Shown here one piece after another: positions 15,363 to 24,662 of a DNA stretch of 32,464 nt; position 1 is the first letter of the stretch; every line of letters starts with the position of its first letter. Both the position numbers and the translations under genes were made by a program. Where the stretch lies: NCBI GenBank assembly GCA_022702045.1, contig JAKONH010000449.1:1-32464 (forward strand). Reading direction: 5' to 3'. The DNA is from Spirosomataceae bacterium. Its GTDB lineage: Bacteria > Bacteroidota > Bacteroidia > Cytophagales > Spirosomataceae. The notes under the pieces were generated by a model. It made no database searches. It was not told the origin of the DNA and saw only the letters and a program-made list of their open reading frames with translations.

Positions 15363-18323
15363 ATGAATGCTGGTTTTTTCCAGTCTTTGGCCGAACAACT
15401 GACCGGAGACCTTTACGACGATACGACTCAACGCACCCTGTACGCAACTGACGCATCCGCCTACCGCGAAATGCCAGCCGCTGTAGCTGTGCCTAAAACC
15501 GTTGACGATCTTAAAACGCTAATTGCTTTTGCTCGGCAACACAAGCTCTCGCTTATTCCGCGTACCGCCGGTACATCGTTGGCCGGTCAAGTGGTTGGCA
15601 GTGGAATTGTGGTCGATGTGTCGAAACATTTCACGAAAATTCTGGAGATCAATCCTGAGGAACGCTGGATACGGGTACAACCCGGCGTCGTGCGCGATGA
15701 GTTAAACCAGTTCCTGAAACCATACGGTCTCTATTTCGGACCGGAAACGTCGACGGCTAACCGGGCTATGATCGGGGGCATGGTTGGTAATAATTCCTGT
15801 GGCTCCAACTCCGTCGTGTACCGGGCTACCCGCGAGCACACGCTGTCAGTAACCGTATTGCTGGCCGACGGCACCGAAGCTGAATTCGGTCCTATGGCGT
15901 CGAATGAATTCAGCGAACAACTTGAGTTGGCAAGCCGGAAGAATGGTTCGGCGTCGCTGGCGGATAACATACTGCTGACGACGAATACGATACTAACCGA
16001 CTCAGCCAATCAGGCGGAGATACGGCGTAATTTTCCGAAGCAGACCATTGAACGGCGTAATACCGGCTACGCGCTTGATGCGCTGCTCGACATGGAACCG
16101 TTTACCCCCGGTGGTCCCGCATTTAACCTGGCTAAGTTTATCGCGGGTTCGGAAGGAACGCTCTGCTTCCTGACGGAGATCAAGCTCAATCTGGTTCCAT
16201 TACCACCCAAAGAAGGCGGTCTCGTTTGCGTGCACTGCCGGTCGATCGATGAGTCGTTGCGGGCAACGCTGGTGGCGCTAAAGTACCAGCCCTATGCCGT
16301 CGAACTCATCGATGACATCATTCTGGCACGGGCCGATGAAAACCCGGAACAGCGCAAAAACAGCTTCTTTGTTCAGAAGACTAGTCACGATACGTTCCCG
16401 ATCATTCTGGTTGTCGACCTGTCGCGCGATACGCGGGAAGAAATTCAGGCGTTGGCCAACGAGATGGAAGCTGAGATGCGGGCTGCAGGACTCGGTTACC
16501 ATTACCCCCTGCTGTTCGGCGAAGACACCAAGAAAATCTGGACCTTACGCAAAGCCGGTCTGGGTCTGCTGGGTAACCTGCCTGGCGATGCCAAGGCGGT
16601 TGCCGTTATTGAAGACACCGCTGTCGACGTGCATGATCTGCCAGACTTTATCCGGGAGTTCAACGAGATTCTGAAAGAAAATCAGATGTCTGCGGTACAC
16701 TACGCCCATGCCGGGTCGGGCGAGATACACCTGCGACCGATTATCAACCTGAAGACGGCCGAAGGGCACCGACAGTATCGATTGATCGCTGAACAGATCG
16801 CGACGCTGGTTAAGAAATACGACGGCTCGTTATCGGGTGAACACGGCGACGGACGGCTGCGAGGTGAGTTTATTCCGCAGATGGTTGGTCAGCACAACTA
16901 CGAGCTGATGCGCCAGATCAAGCATACATGGGACCCCGACGGTATCTTCAACCCCGGTAAGATCGTCGAAACGCCCCCGATGGATACGTTCTTACGCTAC
17001 GAAGCCGGTCAGCAAACGCCCGACTTCCAAACGTATTTCCGGTACGGAAACCAGACGATACTGCAACATGCGGAGCAATGCAACGGTTCGGGCGATTGTC
17101 GCAAAACTGAACGGTCGGGTGGTACGATGTGCCCCAGCTACATGGCTACGCGCAATGAGAAAGACACTACTCGTGCCCGGGCCAATATCCTGCGCGAAAT
17201 GCTGACGCATTCGCCAAAAGAAAACCGTTTTGATAACCCCGAGATCAAGGAAGTATACGACCTCTGCCTATCCTGCAAAGGTTGCAAGTCGGAATGCCCG
17301 TCGAACGTCGATGTGGCTAAACTGAAGGCTGAATTTCTACAACATTACTACGACGCGAATGGGGTTCCGCTACGATCGCGCATGATTGCCAACTTCGGCC
17401 GCTTATCTGGCCTGGCCTCGCTGGTCCCCTGGGCGTATAACGGTGTGTTAGGAACGCCCGCGCTGCGACGCATTGCCAACCGAACCCTTGGCTTCCACCC
17501 TGAGCGGAGCATGCCATTACTCGATAAGACAACGCTGAAAAAGTGGTTCACATCGCGGCAGCCAACGGCACAATCAGCTGGAGATAGCGCTCAGAAAATA
17601 GTCTACCTGTTTTGCGACGAGTTTACGAACTTCAACGACGTACCCGTTGGTCAGAAAGCGGTGCAGTTGCTCGAACGGCTGGGCTACACGGTGCTCATTC
17701 CCGAGCATGGCGAGAGCGGCCGGGCAGCCCTATCGAAAGGTATGCTGAAAATGGCGAAGCCGATGGCCGAACACAATGTACGCACACTACGAAACGTCAT
17801 AACAGCCGACAGACCTCTTGTCGGGCTGGAGCCATCCGCTATTCTGACGTTCCGCGATGAATATCCCGACCTGGTCAACGAGTCGCTGGTCAGCGATGCG
17901 AAAGCCTTGTCGAAACACGCGCTGACGTTCGAAGAGTTTATCGCTCGTGAACTCGACGCTAAGCGTATCCGTCCCGAGCAATTTACGCAAGAGACGCGCC
18001 TGATCAAGCTGCATGGCCACTGCCAGCAAAAAGCCGTTTCATCGCTCGTACCGGGGAAGAAAGCCCTATCGTTACCGAAAAACTACACCGCGCAACTGAT
18101 TCCGTCAGGCTGCTGCGGTATGGCCGGTTCGTTTGGTTACGAAGCCGAACACTACGATGTATCAATGAAAATTGGCGAGCTGGTTCTGTTCCCGACAGTC
18201 CGGCAGCAACCCGAAGAGGTCATCATTGCCGCACCAGGCACCTCCTGTCGCCATCAGATCAAAGACGGCACCGCCCGTAAAGCGCAGCACCCCGCCGAGA
18301 TTCTATTCGACGCGCTGTTATAG
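15363..18323 (+). CDS. FAD-linked D-2-hydroxyacid dehydrogenase with Fe-S domain (Dld/YdiJ type)
   Basis: 986 residues, close to the length of E. coli YdiJ. The N-terminal part (about 38-250) is a PCMH-type FAD-binding domain: IPRTAGTSLAGQVVG, FGPETSTANRAMIGGMVGNN, SGEGT-like AGSEGTLCFLTEI. The FAD-oxidase C-terminal domain follows, with HYAHAGSGEIHLRPIINL and SGEHGDGRLRGEF, ending in the PDGIFNPGKI block. A ferredoxin-like region has cysteines C573, C579 and C590, then C635, C638, C641 and C645 (CLSCKGCKSECP). The C-terminus is a CCG-type cysteine-rich domain (HGHCQQKAV; PSGCCGMAGSFGYE). It likely oxidises D-lactate, D-2-hydroxyglutarate or a related 2-hydroxyacid in the cytoplasm or at the inner membrane, passing electrons through the Fe-S centres. 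The exact substrate is undetermined. It diverges from susC and converges on the permease. Confidence 0.9.
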   Translation: MNAGFFQSLAEQLTGDLYDDTTQRTLYATDASAYREMPAAVAVPKTVDDLKTLIAFARQHKLSLIPRTAGTSLAGQVVGSGIVVDVSKHFTKILEINPEERWIRVQPGVVRDELNQFLKPYGLYFGPETSTANRAMIGGMVGNNSCGSNSVVYRATREHTLSVTVLLADGTEAEFGPMASNEFSEQLELASRKNGSASLADNILLTTNTILTDSANQAEIRRNFPKQTIERRNTGYALDALLDMEPFTPGGPAFNLAKFIAGSEGTLCFLTEIKLNLVPLPPKEGGLVCVHCRSIDESLRATLVALKYQPYAVELIDDIILARADENPEQRKNSFFVQKTSHDTFPIILVVDLSRDTREEIQALANEMEAEMRAAGLGYHYPLLFGEDTKKIWTLRKAGLGLLGNLPGDAKAVAVIEDTAVDVHDLPDFIREFNEILKENQMSAVHYAHAGSGEIHLRPIINLKTAEGHRQYRLIAEQIATLVKKYDGSLSGEHGDGRLRGEFIPQMVGQHNYELMRQIKHTWDPDGIFNPGKIVETPPMDTFLRYEAGQQTPDFQTYFRYGNQTILQHAEQCNGSGDCRKTERSGGTMCPSYMATRNEKDTTRARANILREMLTHSPKENRFDNPEIKEVYDLCLSCKGCKSECPSNVDVAKLKAEFLQHYYDANGVPLRSRMIANFGRLSGLASLVPWAYNGVLGTPALRRIANRTLGFHPERSMPLLDKTTLKKWFTSRQPTAQSAGDSAQKIVYLFCDEFTNFNDVPVGQKAVQLLERLGYTVLIPEHGESGRAALSKGMLKMAKPMAEHNVRTLRNVITADRPLVGLEPSAILTFRDEYPDLVNESLVSDAKALSKHALTFEEFIARELDAKRIRPEQFTQETRLIKLHGHCQQKAVSSLVPGKKALSLPKNYTAQLIPSGCCGMAGSFGYEAEHYDVSMKIGELVLFPTVRQQPEEVIIAAPGTSCRHQIKDGTARKAQHPAEILFDALL

Positions 18324-18340
18324 AATGGTTGAATGGTTGA
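18323..18340. repeat. Short tandem repeat after the dehydrogenase stop
   Basis: GAATGGTT occurs twice in a row (18323-18330 and 18331-18338), starting at the last base of the stop codon. A third related GAATG follows at about 18347. Nearby, ATCATTCT occurs twice (18375-18382 and 18399-18406). The 60-bp convergent region holds no clear terminator hairpin. Confidence 0.4.
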
Positions 18341-18383
18341 GTTACTGAATGAGCTAGCGCACGAATCACATTCCATCATTCTG

Positions 18384-19787
18384 TTAGTCAATCACGCTAT
18401 CATTCTTCAACTCAAATGGCCACTGCCGGCGGTAGCGGTTGAAAAGCAGAAAAGCAACGAGGCCTAGTGTGAGCACGATCAGGCCAGAAAGCATAAACGT
18501 TAGCTTGGTAGATGCGAAGATCAGCAGCCATACGCATATGGCCAGTATAACGGGTAGCGGGTAGAGCGGCATACGGAAGGGGAAACTGTCAGCCGCCCGA
18601 CGACGGTGCAACAGTAGCAAACCGACCGCCTGCCCAACAAATTGTATGATGATACGCATCGCCAGAATGCCGTCGATTACGTCGCTGAGCCGGAATAGCA
18701 GGCTAAATACAAAGCCAAGTCCACCCAGAAAAAGCAGCGATACGTAGGGAAACTGCCGCGTTGGGTGGAGTTTTGCAAAGACACGTAGAAATTGTCCATC
18801 TACGGCCGCAGCATAGGGAACGCGCGAATACCCCAGTAACACTGCAAACAACGACGAGAAAGCGACAACCAGTACCAATACAGTAGCCAGTTGAGCAGCG
18901 CCCGAACCGTACAACCGTTCGACAAACGTACTCACAATAAACTGACTGTGCTGTGCCTCCTGCCAAGGTACGACGCTGACGACGCTTATGTTCATCAGCA
19001 GATACAGCACCGCGATACCGGCAACCGAAATAAACATACTGGCCGGTATGTTCCGCGTCGGTTTCTTTATTTCTCCGCCCAGATGACAGACGTTATAATA
19101 GCCGAGATAGCAATAGATGGTTTTGACGGTGGCCTGCCCCAGCCCTACCGCCAGCACGCCCCCACTGATGGAACTTACCGAAGACAATGTCTGTGACAAA
19201 GGAATCTGCGCATTGCTCAACCCGCCAACGATAATCCAGCCGAGGGTGAGCAACACGGCGCCCCACATCACAACGCCAATGGTACCGATGGAGTCAATCT
19301 TGCGGTAAAGCAGGGCAATAATGACCAGCACGATACCACCTGAAATAGCTTTCCGTTGCCATTCGTCCAGTGGGGTCAGATACGATACGTATTGCGCAAA
19401 TCCGATGGCACCCGACGCTAATACGAGCGGGGCCTGAATGAGTGTCTGCCAGACGTATAAGAACGATAGCAACCGCCCCCAGCGCTGCTCGCCGTACGAA
19501 ATTTTAAGGAAGTTATAGCTTCCCCCCGCCTGCGGAAAGGCAGCACCCAGTTCCGACCAGACGAACGCGTCGACCAGGGAAACGAATGCCCCCAGCACCC
19601 ACGCCCACAGAAAAAATCCGCCCCCCAGCGTTTTGATCACCAGCGGCAGGACAACGAACGGTCCGATACCGACCATGTCGATCATGTTCAGCGCCGTACC
19701 CTGCAGCAAATTCAGCCGACGTGGTAAATGATCGGAAACCGGCGCGGCCGGCTGACTGGACGAACCAGTCGATGCAGCGTTCGACAA
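18384..19787 (-). CDS. APC-superfamily amino-acid permease
   Basis: 467 residues with about 12 hydrophobic segments. The first helix carries the family motif MIDMVGIGPFVVLPLVI, corresponding to the unwound GxG substrate site of APC transporters. Other blocks are VWSELGAAFPQAGGSYNFLK, GYYNVCHLGGEIKKPTRNIP (the cytoplasmic E-x-x-x-P-x-R-x-I-P loop) and LLGYSRVPYAAAVDGQFLRV. It is an inner-membrane importer or exchanger of amino acids or a related amine; specificity is not predictable. The proposed start is a TTG (19787-19785), because no ATG precedes the first helix in frame; the hydrophilic N-terminus (about 28 residues) is plausible but the start is uncertain. It follows the TonB receptor on the same strand, but the terminator at 19901-19931 suggests separate transcription. 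Confidence 0.88.
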   Translation of the reverse strand: MSNAASTGSSSQPAAPVSDHLPRRLNLLQGTALNMIDMVGIGPFVVLPLVIKTLGGGFFLWAWVLGAFVSLVDAFVWSELGAAFPQAGGSYNFLKISYGEQRWGRLLSFLYVWQTLIQAPLVLASGAIGFAQYVSYLTPLDEWQRKAISGGIVLVIIALLYRKIDSIGTIGVVMWGAVLLTLGWIIVGGLSNAQIPLSQTLSSVSSISGGVLAVGLGQATVKTIYCYLGYYNVCHLGGEIKKPTRNIPASMFISVAGIAVLYLLMNISVVSVVPWQEAQHSQFIVSTFVERLYGSGAAQLATVLVLVVAFSSLFAVLLGYSRVPYAAAVDGQFLRVFAKLHPTRQFPYVSLLFLGGLGFVFSLLFRLSDVIDGILAMRIIIQFVGQAVGLLLLHRRRAADSFPFRMPLYPLPVILAICVWLLIFASTKLTFMLSGLIVLTLGLVAFLLFNRYRRQWPFELKNDSVID

Positions 19788-19900
19788 GGGCGTAGGGTTA
19801 ACGTTGAGGCCGGGAGTGGCCCATGCGTGTAAGGCTGGATCACCGGTAAAAGTTCGCGTTCAAACGAGCTGAGCGACGTATACGACCAGGTACATACAAA

Positions 19901-19931
19901 AAAACCGGTCAGTTGATAGCAGACCGGTTTT
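19901..19931 (-). terminator. Intrinsic terminator of the TonB-receptor gene
   Basis: Perfect 10-bp stem AAAACCGGTC (19901-19910) / GACCGGTTTT (19922-19931) with an 11-nt loop. The minus strand continues in an unbroken T run (complement of A at 19898-19904), the classic intrinsic terminator form. It lies 24 nt after the receptor stop codon. Confidence 0.85.
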
Positions 19932-19954
19932 CAAAGACGACCAGTTAAGAGACC

Positions 19955-22930
19955 TTAGTTCAGCAGTTCGTCGAACGTCAGACTAACGTAGTACATGGCT
20001 CCGATAGTCGGGTTACCCCAGCCGGTGGTGTATTGGTTGCGCAGAATATTGCTGCCACCCACTTTCAGAATCAATTTGATTGGTGCTATTTTTTTGCTCA
20101 CCTGCGCGTCCAGCGTACTGAAGGCGGGAATGACAATCTGCTGACTGTTGGCTAGCGTACGCGACTGTACAGGTTGCAGCAGTTCCTGCCACAGGAATGC
20201 GTCCTGGTTGCGCCAGGTCACGTTAAAACCCCAGCCGCTATTACCTATGTTCCGGTTAGCAACGGATAGGTTGTAGCGGTATTTGGGCGTGTTGAACCCG
20301 ATCTGGAATCCATCGTCAAGTACGTTCTGATTCTTCTTGCTGTCGAACAGACCAACACCGCCAGCGTTCAGCGTCGTATTTGACAGATTTCCTCCGATAG
20401 TAAAGTTCTTGGGCAACACATAGTCGATACCTAAGCCAAAGCCCTGATACGTAATACTTTTGTCGTAGTTGCGGGGCGTTTGAATGGGCACGGACACACC
20501 TGGATTGCTTAATACAACAGCGCCGATGTAATTCTGCATCTGACTGTTGTAGTAGTAGGCGTCAATCAGCAAGCGGTTTGCGATCAGTCCCTTATAGCCT
20601 ACCTCGAAGGTCAGCACGCGTTCGGGCTTGAATTCGGGGAAATCGTAGCTGGTCGTGGTGCCGAAAATTGTGGTGCGGCCATCCCGCAGATTGTACCGAT
20701 CACGTACGGCCGGCAAACCACCAATTAACAGCGCAACCGGCGTATTGAGGTTGATATACTGGTTCTGCGTAGTCGGTATGCGGAACCCGGTCTGATAGCT
20801 TGCCCGGAAGTTGTGATCCTTAGCCGCTGTCAGTACCGCCGATATACGCGGACTGAATACGCCCTGGAAGTTTTGGTTTTTATCGTAACGAACCGAGCCC
20901 GTTATCTTCAGTACATCCTTAAACGACTTGATAGCCTGTACATACGCGCCGTACTCGTGAATTGTGTATTCTCCGCCCTCAGGTTTTTGCAGAAACAGCG
21001 TTCCACCTGAGTTAAGGGCATACATACGGTAGTTGGCTCCAACAGTCAGGTCAACCAGGTTCGGATCGACGAGCGAGCGGAGGTGGTACATTCCTTCGGC
21101 ATGATACAGGTTTGTCCGGTCCAGAAATTTCGCGCCCTGTGCGATCGGTTGCTGTTTAATGGCGTCGGCATACTGATTAAACTGCGCCGAACCAACGGCG
21201 GGTTTACCGGCATCAGCTACCCCCAACGCAGCTGCCTGCAAGGTCGGGGCCAGCGTATTTACCGAGGCTATAGCCGACTGGTAAGCGGCTGCTACGTTTC
21301 CAGGATTAGCTGCCAAGGCCTGCTGCAAGGCGCGGGGGAACGCCTGCAAAGCGCCACCGGCATACGTAAACGCATACTGCGGGTACCATGAACCCAGTAG
21401 GTTGGACTGATTGATACTAGGCTTCCACGCTTCCAGGATAAACGAACCTAACAAGCCAGCTGCGTAGGCATCACCCGAGCGTTCTTGTGTGCTGTAGGCC
21501 CGTACGAAAAAGTCGCTACCGCGCAGTTCTGCTTTGTACTGAGCCAGCTTGAAATTATTGATATAGTAGCGGTCGGTAGACGTAAACACGGTGGTCCCGC
21601 TCCCCCAGTTGGCTTGTAGAATACCTTCAAGTTTGTCATTGAACCGATAATGCACCGCCCCGTTCAGCTTCAAACTATGCGTGTTATAATCGACCAGACC
21701 ACGTTCGGGATAACCGGTACGCGACACCACCGTGTTGGGTAGTAATACATCGTTGACAATCTGCGAAGCGGCTATACCCGTCTGCGCTGACACCTGCTGA
21801 ACGCCACCAATCAACTGCGCCAGTCGCCCAGACGGATCGATGACTGATAGCTGTGATGCTGGCACGCCCAACAATTGCGCGAAGATGGGCCGAAACGACG
21901 CCAGACTAACACCCGATGAGTTTTCGTCGCCGTATACGTTAACCCCATTGTAACCGGGGTTATTCTGCGCTGTACCGGTCGACGGGTTATAGCCATTGTA
22001 GAAGCTTTGATCGCGATAATCCGTCGCCTGCCAGTCCTTGGCCGTTACGTAGTTGGCGTTTACTTTGAACGCCAGGCGATTTTTGAAGGCTTTGGCGTAC
22101 CGAAACGCTACGTCGTAGAAAGGCGTGTTGACTTGCGAGGTTCCGTCAGCGGCTGTTCTGTTGGTCGCACTCATCACGCCCCCCCTTGCCTGCGCACTTA
22201 GGCCCTGATAGGTAAATGGACTTTTCGATGTCATCAGCAACAGCCCGTTGATCGCGTTAGGGCCGTACAATGCCGATGCAGCACCCGGTAGTAATTCAAC
22301 GCTTTCCAGATCAAGCTCGGAAATCCCGGCAACGTTACCGACGGGGAAGTTTAAGCCCGGTGCCTGATTGTCCATACCATCTACCAGTTGCACCAGCCGG
22401 TTATTTCCGTTACTGCTAAAACCGCGCGTGTTGACTGAGCTGAAGTTGACACTCTGCTGACTTACTTCCACCCCTTTCAGGTTACGGAGCGCGTCGTAAA
22501 AACTGGGGGCGGCTGTCGACTGAATACTTCGTATATCCATTTTCTCGATGCTCACCGGCGACTTAAGCACATTTTCTTCGACGCGCGACGCCGATACAAC
22601 GACCTCCTGCCCCAGCATGACCTGCTCTTTCAACGCAATGTCGAGATCGGTGCGGTTACCGTTGATAACGACTTCCTGCGTCTGAAACCCAACACCGGTT
22701 ATGGCCAGAGTGAACGGCGGGGGTGTATTGACTGATAGCGAAAACTGCCCTTTCTGGTCGGTAATCGTACCAACGACTTTTCCCCTGACAGCAATGCTTA
22801 TACCGGCCAGCGGCTCACGTTTCGATTCATTCGTTATTCGGCCTGACACACGCGTTTGGGCGGCAGCAACCAAACTCAGTAAACTCCACAGACAGGTCAG
22901 GCAAAGTGTGTAGGTAGTGGTTTTTTGCAT
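19955..22930 (-). CDS. TonB-dependent receptor with N-terminal carboxypeptidase-like domain
   Basis: 991 residues from ATG 22930. A longer frame back to 22990 exists, but the signal peptide (MQKTTTYTLCLTCLWSLLSL, then VAAAQ) begins at 22930, and the extra 20 codons cover an inverted repeat, so the shorter start is preferred. Domains: carboxypeptidase-regulatory-like (TRVSGRITNESKREPLAGIS ... GTITDQKGQFSLSV ... GVGFQTQEV); TonB plug (QEVVVSASRVEENVLKSPVS, YDALRNLKGVEVSQ, NTRGFSSNGNNRLVQLVDGM, ESVELLPGAASALYGPNAIN); and a barrel ending YYVSLTFDELLN. It is not a SusC partner, as no susD follows. A low-complexity Ala/Gln-rich stretch near LQQALAANPGNVAAAYQSA is probably an extracellular loop. Substrate unknown. 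A terminator follows, and it diverges from the Gfo/Idh/MocA gene. Confidence 0.92.
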   Translation of the reverse strand: MQKTTTYTLCLTCLWSLLSLVAAAQTRVSGRITNESKREPLAGISIAVRGKVVGTITDQKGQFSLSVNTPPPFTLAITGVGFQTQEVVINGNRTDLDIALKEQVMLGQEVVVSASRVEENVLKSPVSIEKMDIRSIQSTAAPSFYDALRNLKGVEVSQQSVNFSSVNTRGFSSNGNNRLVQLVDGMDNQAPGLNFPVGNVAGISELDLESVELLPGAASALYGPNAINGLLLMTSKSPFTYQGLSAQARGGVMSATNRTAADGTSQVNTPFYDVAFRYAKAFKNRLAFKVNANYVTAKDWQATDYRDQSFYNGYNPSTGTAQNNPGYNGVNVYGDENSSGVSLASFRPIFAQLLGVPASQLSVIDPSGRLAQLIGGVQQVSAQTGIAASQIVNDVLLPNTVVSRTGYPERGLVDYNTHSLKLNGAVHYRFNDKLEGILQANWGSGTTVFTSTDRYYINNFKLAQYKAELRGSDFFVRAYSTQERSGDAYAAGLLGSFILEAWKPSINQSNLLGSWYPQYAFTYAGGALQAFPRALQQALAANPGNVAAAYQSAIASVNTLAPTLQAAALGVADAGKPAVGSAQFNQYADAIKQQPIAQGAKFLDRTNLYHAEGMYHLRSLVDPNLVDLTVGANYRMYALNSGGTLFLQKPEGGEYTIHEYGAYVQAIKSFKDVLKITGSVRYDKNQNFQGVFSPRISAVLTAAKDHNFRASYQTGFRIPTTQNQYINLNTPVALLIGGLPAVRDRYNLRDGRTTIFGTTTSYDFPEFKPERVLTFEVGYKGLIANRLLIDAYYYNSQMQNYIGAVVLSNPGVSVPIQTPRNYDKSITYQGFGLGIDYVLPKNFTIGGNLSNTTLNAGGVGLFDSKKNQNVLDDGFQIGFNTPKYRYNLSVANRNIGNSGWGFNVTWRNQDAFLWQELLQPVQSRTLANSQQIVIPAFSTLDAQVSKKIAPIKLILKVGGSNILRNQYTTGWGNPTIGAMYYVSLTFDELLN

Positions 22931-23237
22931 AATTCGTTCGTAACCAGTTAACAGCAGATGCAACAAGTCTCTTGTTGAGTAAACATACATATTCGTCTAA
23001 CTTTTATCTTATTTTTTCTAACTAATGCATTAAAATAGTTAGTAGGCGTGTTTATTATGACTGACAGTCAGTAATTTACAACTACATAAACGGTGACAAA
23101 ACGAGTCTGCAACACCAAGCTACGCATCGGTGCACTAGCCTATCTTCTTCATGTTCATCCTGAGTGAGTTAGTATATCTGCCCGGGTACGCTTCTTTTTA
23201 CTATGTTTCTGACCCCCTTATCTAAATAATAGACGCT
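22931..23237. promoter_or_regulatory. Divergent regulatory region with two inverted repeats
   Basis: This 307-bp region between the TonB receptor and the Tat-exported oxidoreductase has no gene. It holds CAACAAG-TCT-CTTGTTG (22961-22977), a perfect 7-bp inverted repeat 31 nt before the receptor ATG, and ACTGAC-A-GTCAGT (23060-23072), a perfect 13-bp palindrome in mid-region. The first could be a leader hairpin or operator; the second looks like a dimeric operator. TATGTTTA on the minus strand near 22984 and TATGTTTC on the plus strand near 23203 each miss the -7 consensus by one base and lack a good TTG partner, so no promoter is claimed. Confidence 0.45.
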
Positions 23238-24605
23238 ATGAAACACGAGCACTCTTCCTTCCCGCTGACAGATCTCGCGGATCGTCGGGCTTTTCTCAAA
23301 GCATCAGGTTTATTCGCTGGTGGTACTCTACTGAGTACATTGCCGGGCGTAGCCTTCGCCAACGGTTACCATACATCAGCCAACGACGTTATTAAGGTCG
23401 CGTTGATTGGCTGCGGTGGCCGGGGCACAGGCGCAGCTCAGCAAGCACTAAGTACGAAGCAGAACGTGAAAATTGTGGCACTGGCCGACGCCTTCCGCGA
23501 TCGGGTGGATAGTGCGTATAAAGCGCTGACCGAACGCGGAGCCAAAGCCGCCGACGGAACGCCTAAAGTGGATATACCGGAAGACCGTAAATTTGTCGGT
23601 TTCGATGCTTACAAACAAGCCATTGCCTTAGCCGATGTCGTCATTCTGGCTACGCCACCGGGCTTTCGGCCCAGCCATTTCGAAGAAGCCGTTCGGCAGG
23701 GCAAACACGTATTCATGGAAAAACCGGTAGCAACTGATGGACCGGGGGTACGGAAAGTGCTGGCAGCGGCCGAAGAAGCTAAAAAGAAAAAGCTGAACGT
23801 TGTCGTCGGTCTGCAACGGCGTTACCAGCCCAGCTACCGTGAAATGATCAAGCGGATTCACGACGGCGCCCTCGGCGATATCGTGGGCGGGCAGGTGTAC
23901 TGGATCAGCGGGGGTGTCTGGCACAAGCCACGCCAACCTCAGCAGACTGAAATGGATTATCAGATGCGCAACTGGTACTACTTCAACTGGCTGTGCGGTG
24001 ATCATATCAACGAGCAGCACGTCCATAATATCGACGTGGCGAACTGGGTCAAAAACAGCTATCCCGTGTCCTGTCAGGGAACGGGGGGCCGGCAGGTTCG
24101 GAACGGCAAAGACGACGGCGAAATCTTCGACCACCATATCGTAGACTTCGTGTATGCCGATGGAACAACCATCAACAGCCAATGCCGACATTACGAAGGT
24201 ACCTTCAGCCGGGTGGACGAGATGTTCCTGGGCACGAAAGGTAAGGTTGAAGGAATGGAGAAACGGAGCAGTGCCTTGCTGGGCTACAACGGCCAGCCTA
24301 TTTATACTCACGACGCTAAAGCGGATGGCAATCCGTACCAGATCGAGCATGACGAACTGTTCGCAGCCATTGCTAAAGGCGATTACAAATTTGCCGATGC
24401 AGAGCGGGTAGCGAAAAGTACAATGACAGCCATCATGGGCCGGATGGCAACATACTCGGGTAAAGTAGTGAAGTGGGATGAAGCGCTGAACTCGCAGATC
24501 GACCTGTTCCCCGAAAAATTGGCCTGGGATGCTATGCCCAAGGTTCTGCCAGACAAAGACGGTTTTTACCCCATTGCCGTCCCTGGCAAAACGGTGACGG
24601 TATAA
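23238..24605 (+). CDS. Tat-exported Gfo/Idh/MocA-family oxidoreductase
   Basis: 455 residues. A twin-arginine signal is clear: R16-R17-A-F-L-K, a hydrophobic core (GLFAGGTLLSTLPGVAFA), then cleavage before NG. This indicates folding with its nicotinamide cofactor in the cytoplasm and export to the periplasm. The Rossmann fold begins KVALIGCGGRGTGAA; E161-K162-P163 (EKPVATD) is the family's lysine motif. The C-terminal domain holds GDHINEQHVHNIDVANW (from about D255), with histidines typical of the substrate site, and FDHHIVDFVYADGT. Members act as NAD(P)-dependent sugar or polyol oxidoreductases, or as glycosidases using an oxidation-elimination route; the substrate is not known here. It diverges from the TonB receptor and may share its control region. 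Confidence 0.92.
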   Translation: MKHEHSSFPLTDLADRRAFLKASGLFAGGTLLSTLPGVAFANGYHTSANDVIKVALIGCGGRGTGAAQQALSTKQNVKIVALADAFRDRVDSAYKALTERGAKAADGTPKVDIPEDRKFVGFDAYKQAIALADVVILATPPGFRPSHFEEAVRQGKHVFMEKPVATDGPGVRKVLAAAEEAKKKKLNVVVGLQRRYQPSYREMIKRIHDGALGDIVGGQVYWISGGVWHKPRQPQQTEMDYQMRNWYYFNWLCGDHINEQHVHNIDVANWVKNSYPVSCQGTGGRQVRNGKDDGEIFDHHIVDFVYADGTTINSQCRHYEGTFSRVDEMFLGTKGKVEGMEKRSSALLGYNGQPIYTHDAKADGNPYQIEHDELFAAIAKGDYKFADAERVAKSTMTAIMGRMATYSGKVVKWDEALNSQIDLFPEKLAWDAMPKVLPDKDGFYPIAVPGKTVTV

Positions 24606-24662
24606 ATCCTGTGCATATCGGATTGTAAACCGGACAATCGATTCTGTTTGGATTTCCGAAAC

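Noticed and set aside
22931-22990. N-terminal extension of the TonB receptor to an ATG at 22990
   Set aside because: The extension precedes a complete signal peptide and overlaps a perfect inverted repeat; the ATG at 22930 is the better start.
23628-24350. 240-codon open frame on the minus strand inside the Gfo/Idh/MocA gene
   Set aside because: It is fully antisense to a clear family member, lacks domains or signal, and has the composition of a shadow frame in a GC-moderate gene.
24621-24639. Inverted repeat GATTGT/ACAATC between converging genes
   Set aside because: Only 6 bp, AT-rich and without a T run on either side; too weak to call a terminator.
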